From assembly GCF_900186615.1 (NCBI RefSeq), contig NZ_LT896588.1, positions 405,361 through 469,360 of the forward strand: a stretch of 64,000 bases of DNA, given 5' to 3'. The translations under genes and the position numbers were made by a program. How positions within the stretch are numbered: the first letter of the stretch is position 1; every line of letters begins with the position of its first letter. The notes beneath the pieces are model-generated. The model was not told the origin of the DNA. It ran no database searches and saw nothing but the letters and a program-made list of their open reading frames with translations. This DNA comes from Parabacteroides bouchesdurhonensis (lineage in GTDB: Bacteria; Bacteroidota; Bacteroidia; Bacteroidales; Tannerellaceae). This document shows, piece by piece, positions 62,971 through 64,000 of this stretch.

Positions 62971-64000
62971 TTAATCTTCTACTATACGAACTCCGCCTTT
63001 ATCGGCAGACGCAACCATCTTGCCATATGCTTTCAATGCTTTTGAAACTTCACGTTGACGGAAAGGAGGTGTAAACGCTTTCTTTCCACGAGCTTCTTCC
63101 GCTTTCCTGCGTTCAGCCAATTCTGCATCGCTTAATTTTACATTTATAGAACGATCCGGTATATTTATTTCGATAATATCCCCATCTTTAACCAAACCAA
63201 TAGCACCACCAGAAGCAGCTTCCGGTGATATATGTCCAATAGACAGGCCGGATGTACCGCCACTAAAACGTCCATCGGTAATCAAAGCACATTCTTTTCC
63301 CAAATGACGACTTTTAATATAAGAAGTAGGATAAAGCATTTCTTGCATACCCGGTCCGCCTTTTGGCCCTTCATAAGCAATAACTACGACATCACCGGAA
63401 ACGACTTTTCCACCCAAGATGCCCTCACAGGCAGCATCCTGCGAATCAAAAACTTTGGCAGGTCCGGAGAATTTCCAGATGCTTTCATCTACACCGGCAG
63501 TCTTTACAACGCAACCATCAATAGCGATATTCCCTCTCAATACAGCCAAGCCGCCATCTTTGGAATAAGCATGTTCCACATCACGGATACAGCCTTCCGC
63601 ACGATCCGTATCCAATTCTTTATAATATGTCTCCTGCGATCCCATCTGAATACTGAACTTATGGGCCGGAGCGCTCTTATATTTCTTTACAGCTTCTTCG
63701 GTTACATTAGGGGATGTAACAGCAAATTTGTCTACAGCTTCTGCTAAAGTCAGTCCGTCCACGCGTTTTGTACTTCCGTCCGCCAGTCCGGCTTTTATTA
63801 ACTCTTTCATAATACCTATAATACCACCGGCACGGTTTACATCCTGCACATGATACTTATGGGTATTTGGAGCAACCTTGCACAAACAAGGTGTTTTACG
63901 CGATAACATATCAATATCATCCATATGGAAATCGGCGCCTGCTTCCTGAGCAACAGCCAACAAGTGAAGAACCGTATTTGTCGATCCACCCATTGCAATA
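62971..64000 (-). CDS. ilvD: Dihydroxy-acid dehydratase, 5' part outside window
   Basis: Visible are the last 343 codons; the frame enters at 64000 in the middle of the gene, so the ATG at 63991-63993 is an internal Met in [20 protein letters not shown], a conserved segment of IlvD. Other signatures are [47 protein letters not shown] and [19 protein letters not shown] near the end. The full enzyme is about 600 residues, so roughly 260 are missing. The enzyme removes water from dihydroxy acids to give 2-oxo acids, using an Fe-S cluster. It is upstream of ilvB and is probably the first gene of the operon. Confidence 0.95.
   Translation of the reverse strand, partial: IAMGGSTNTVLHLLAVAQEAGADFHMDDIDMLSRKTPCLCKVAPNTHKYHVQDVNRAGGIIGIMKELIKAGLADGSTKRVDGLTLAEAVDKFAVTSPNVTEEAVKKYKSAPAHKFSIQMGSQETYYKELDTDRAEGCIRDVEHAYSKDGGLAVLRGNIAIDGCVVKTAGVDESIWKFSGPAKVFDSQDAACEGILGGKVVSGDVVVIAYEGPKGGPGMQEMLYPTSYIKSRHLGKECALITDGRFSGGTSGLSIGHISPEAASGGAIGLVKDGDIIEINIPDRSINVKLSDAELAERRKAEEARGKKAFTPPFRQREVSKALKAYGKMVASADKGGVRIVED

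Overview
This is a chromosomal segment from a gut-type Bacteroidota, most likely Bacteroides sensu lato. The evidence is three SusC/SusD outer-membrane pairs, a FecI/FecR/STN-SusC signalling unit, DUF6383-type secreted proteins, promoters of the Bacteroides type (TTTG, about 19 bases, TAnnTTTG), almost no Shine-Dalgarno sequences, and the order ilvD-ilvB-ilvN-acyl-ACP thioesterase-ilvC. I see no IS element, phage gene, tRNA, rRNA or CRISPR array.

Layout. 1-1.6 kb: the 5' part of a C1-family peptidase gene, divergent from proC. 1.9-6.7 kb: a stand-alone SusC/SusD pair. 7.1-22.4 kb: a carbohydrate locus with a ROK repressor, an AGE-family 2-epimerase, SusC/SusD, two FAD-dependent oxidoreductases (one a tandem fusion with HEAT-like repeats), a DUF4434 TIM-barrel protein and an MFS sugar transporter. 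No classical glycoside hydrolase is present in this locus. 22.5-29 kb: a small ferredoxin, an XRE-cupin regulator with an acyl-CoA synthetase, proB-proA, and a convergent CCA-adding-type nucleotidyltransferase. 29-41 kb: a multidomain secreted glycosidase-like protein, a lipoprotein, two large secreted DUF6383 paralogues, MscS and a TPR protein. 41-48.5 kb (minus strand): the operon leuA-leuC-leuD-cimA-mgsA-leuB, preceded by a promoter, a Leu/Ile-rich leader peptide and a transcription attenuator. 48.6-58.5 kb (minus strand): an ADP-ribosylglycohydrolase-family lipoprotein and an AT-rich sigma/anti-sigma-controlled SusC/SusD locus. 58.7-64 kb (minus strand): ilvC, acyl-ACP thioesterase, ilvN, ilvB and the 3' part of ilvD.

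How the genes work together. The leu and ilv operons together encode leucine, valine and isoleucine synthesis. CimA makes citramalate from pyruvate, so LeuCD and LeuB can supply 2-oxobutyrate for isoleucine without threonine. proA, proB and proC give the full glutamate-to-proline route in two separate places. The 7-22 kb locus looks like a sugar-import system in which oxidation and epimerisation replace simple hydrolysis; its substrate is unknown.

The most noteworthy signals are the leuA attenuator, the oxidoreductase-rich locus, a 65-bp perfect direct repeat on both sides of mgsA, the filling of the later gaps of the leu operon with different repeat families, and two unrelated short-period tandem repeats (22 bp and 23 bp).
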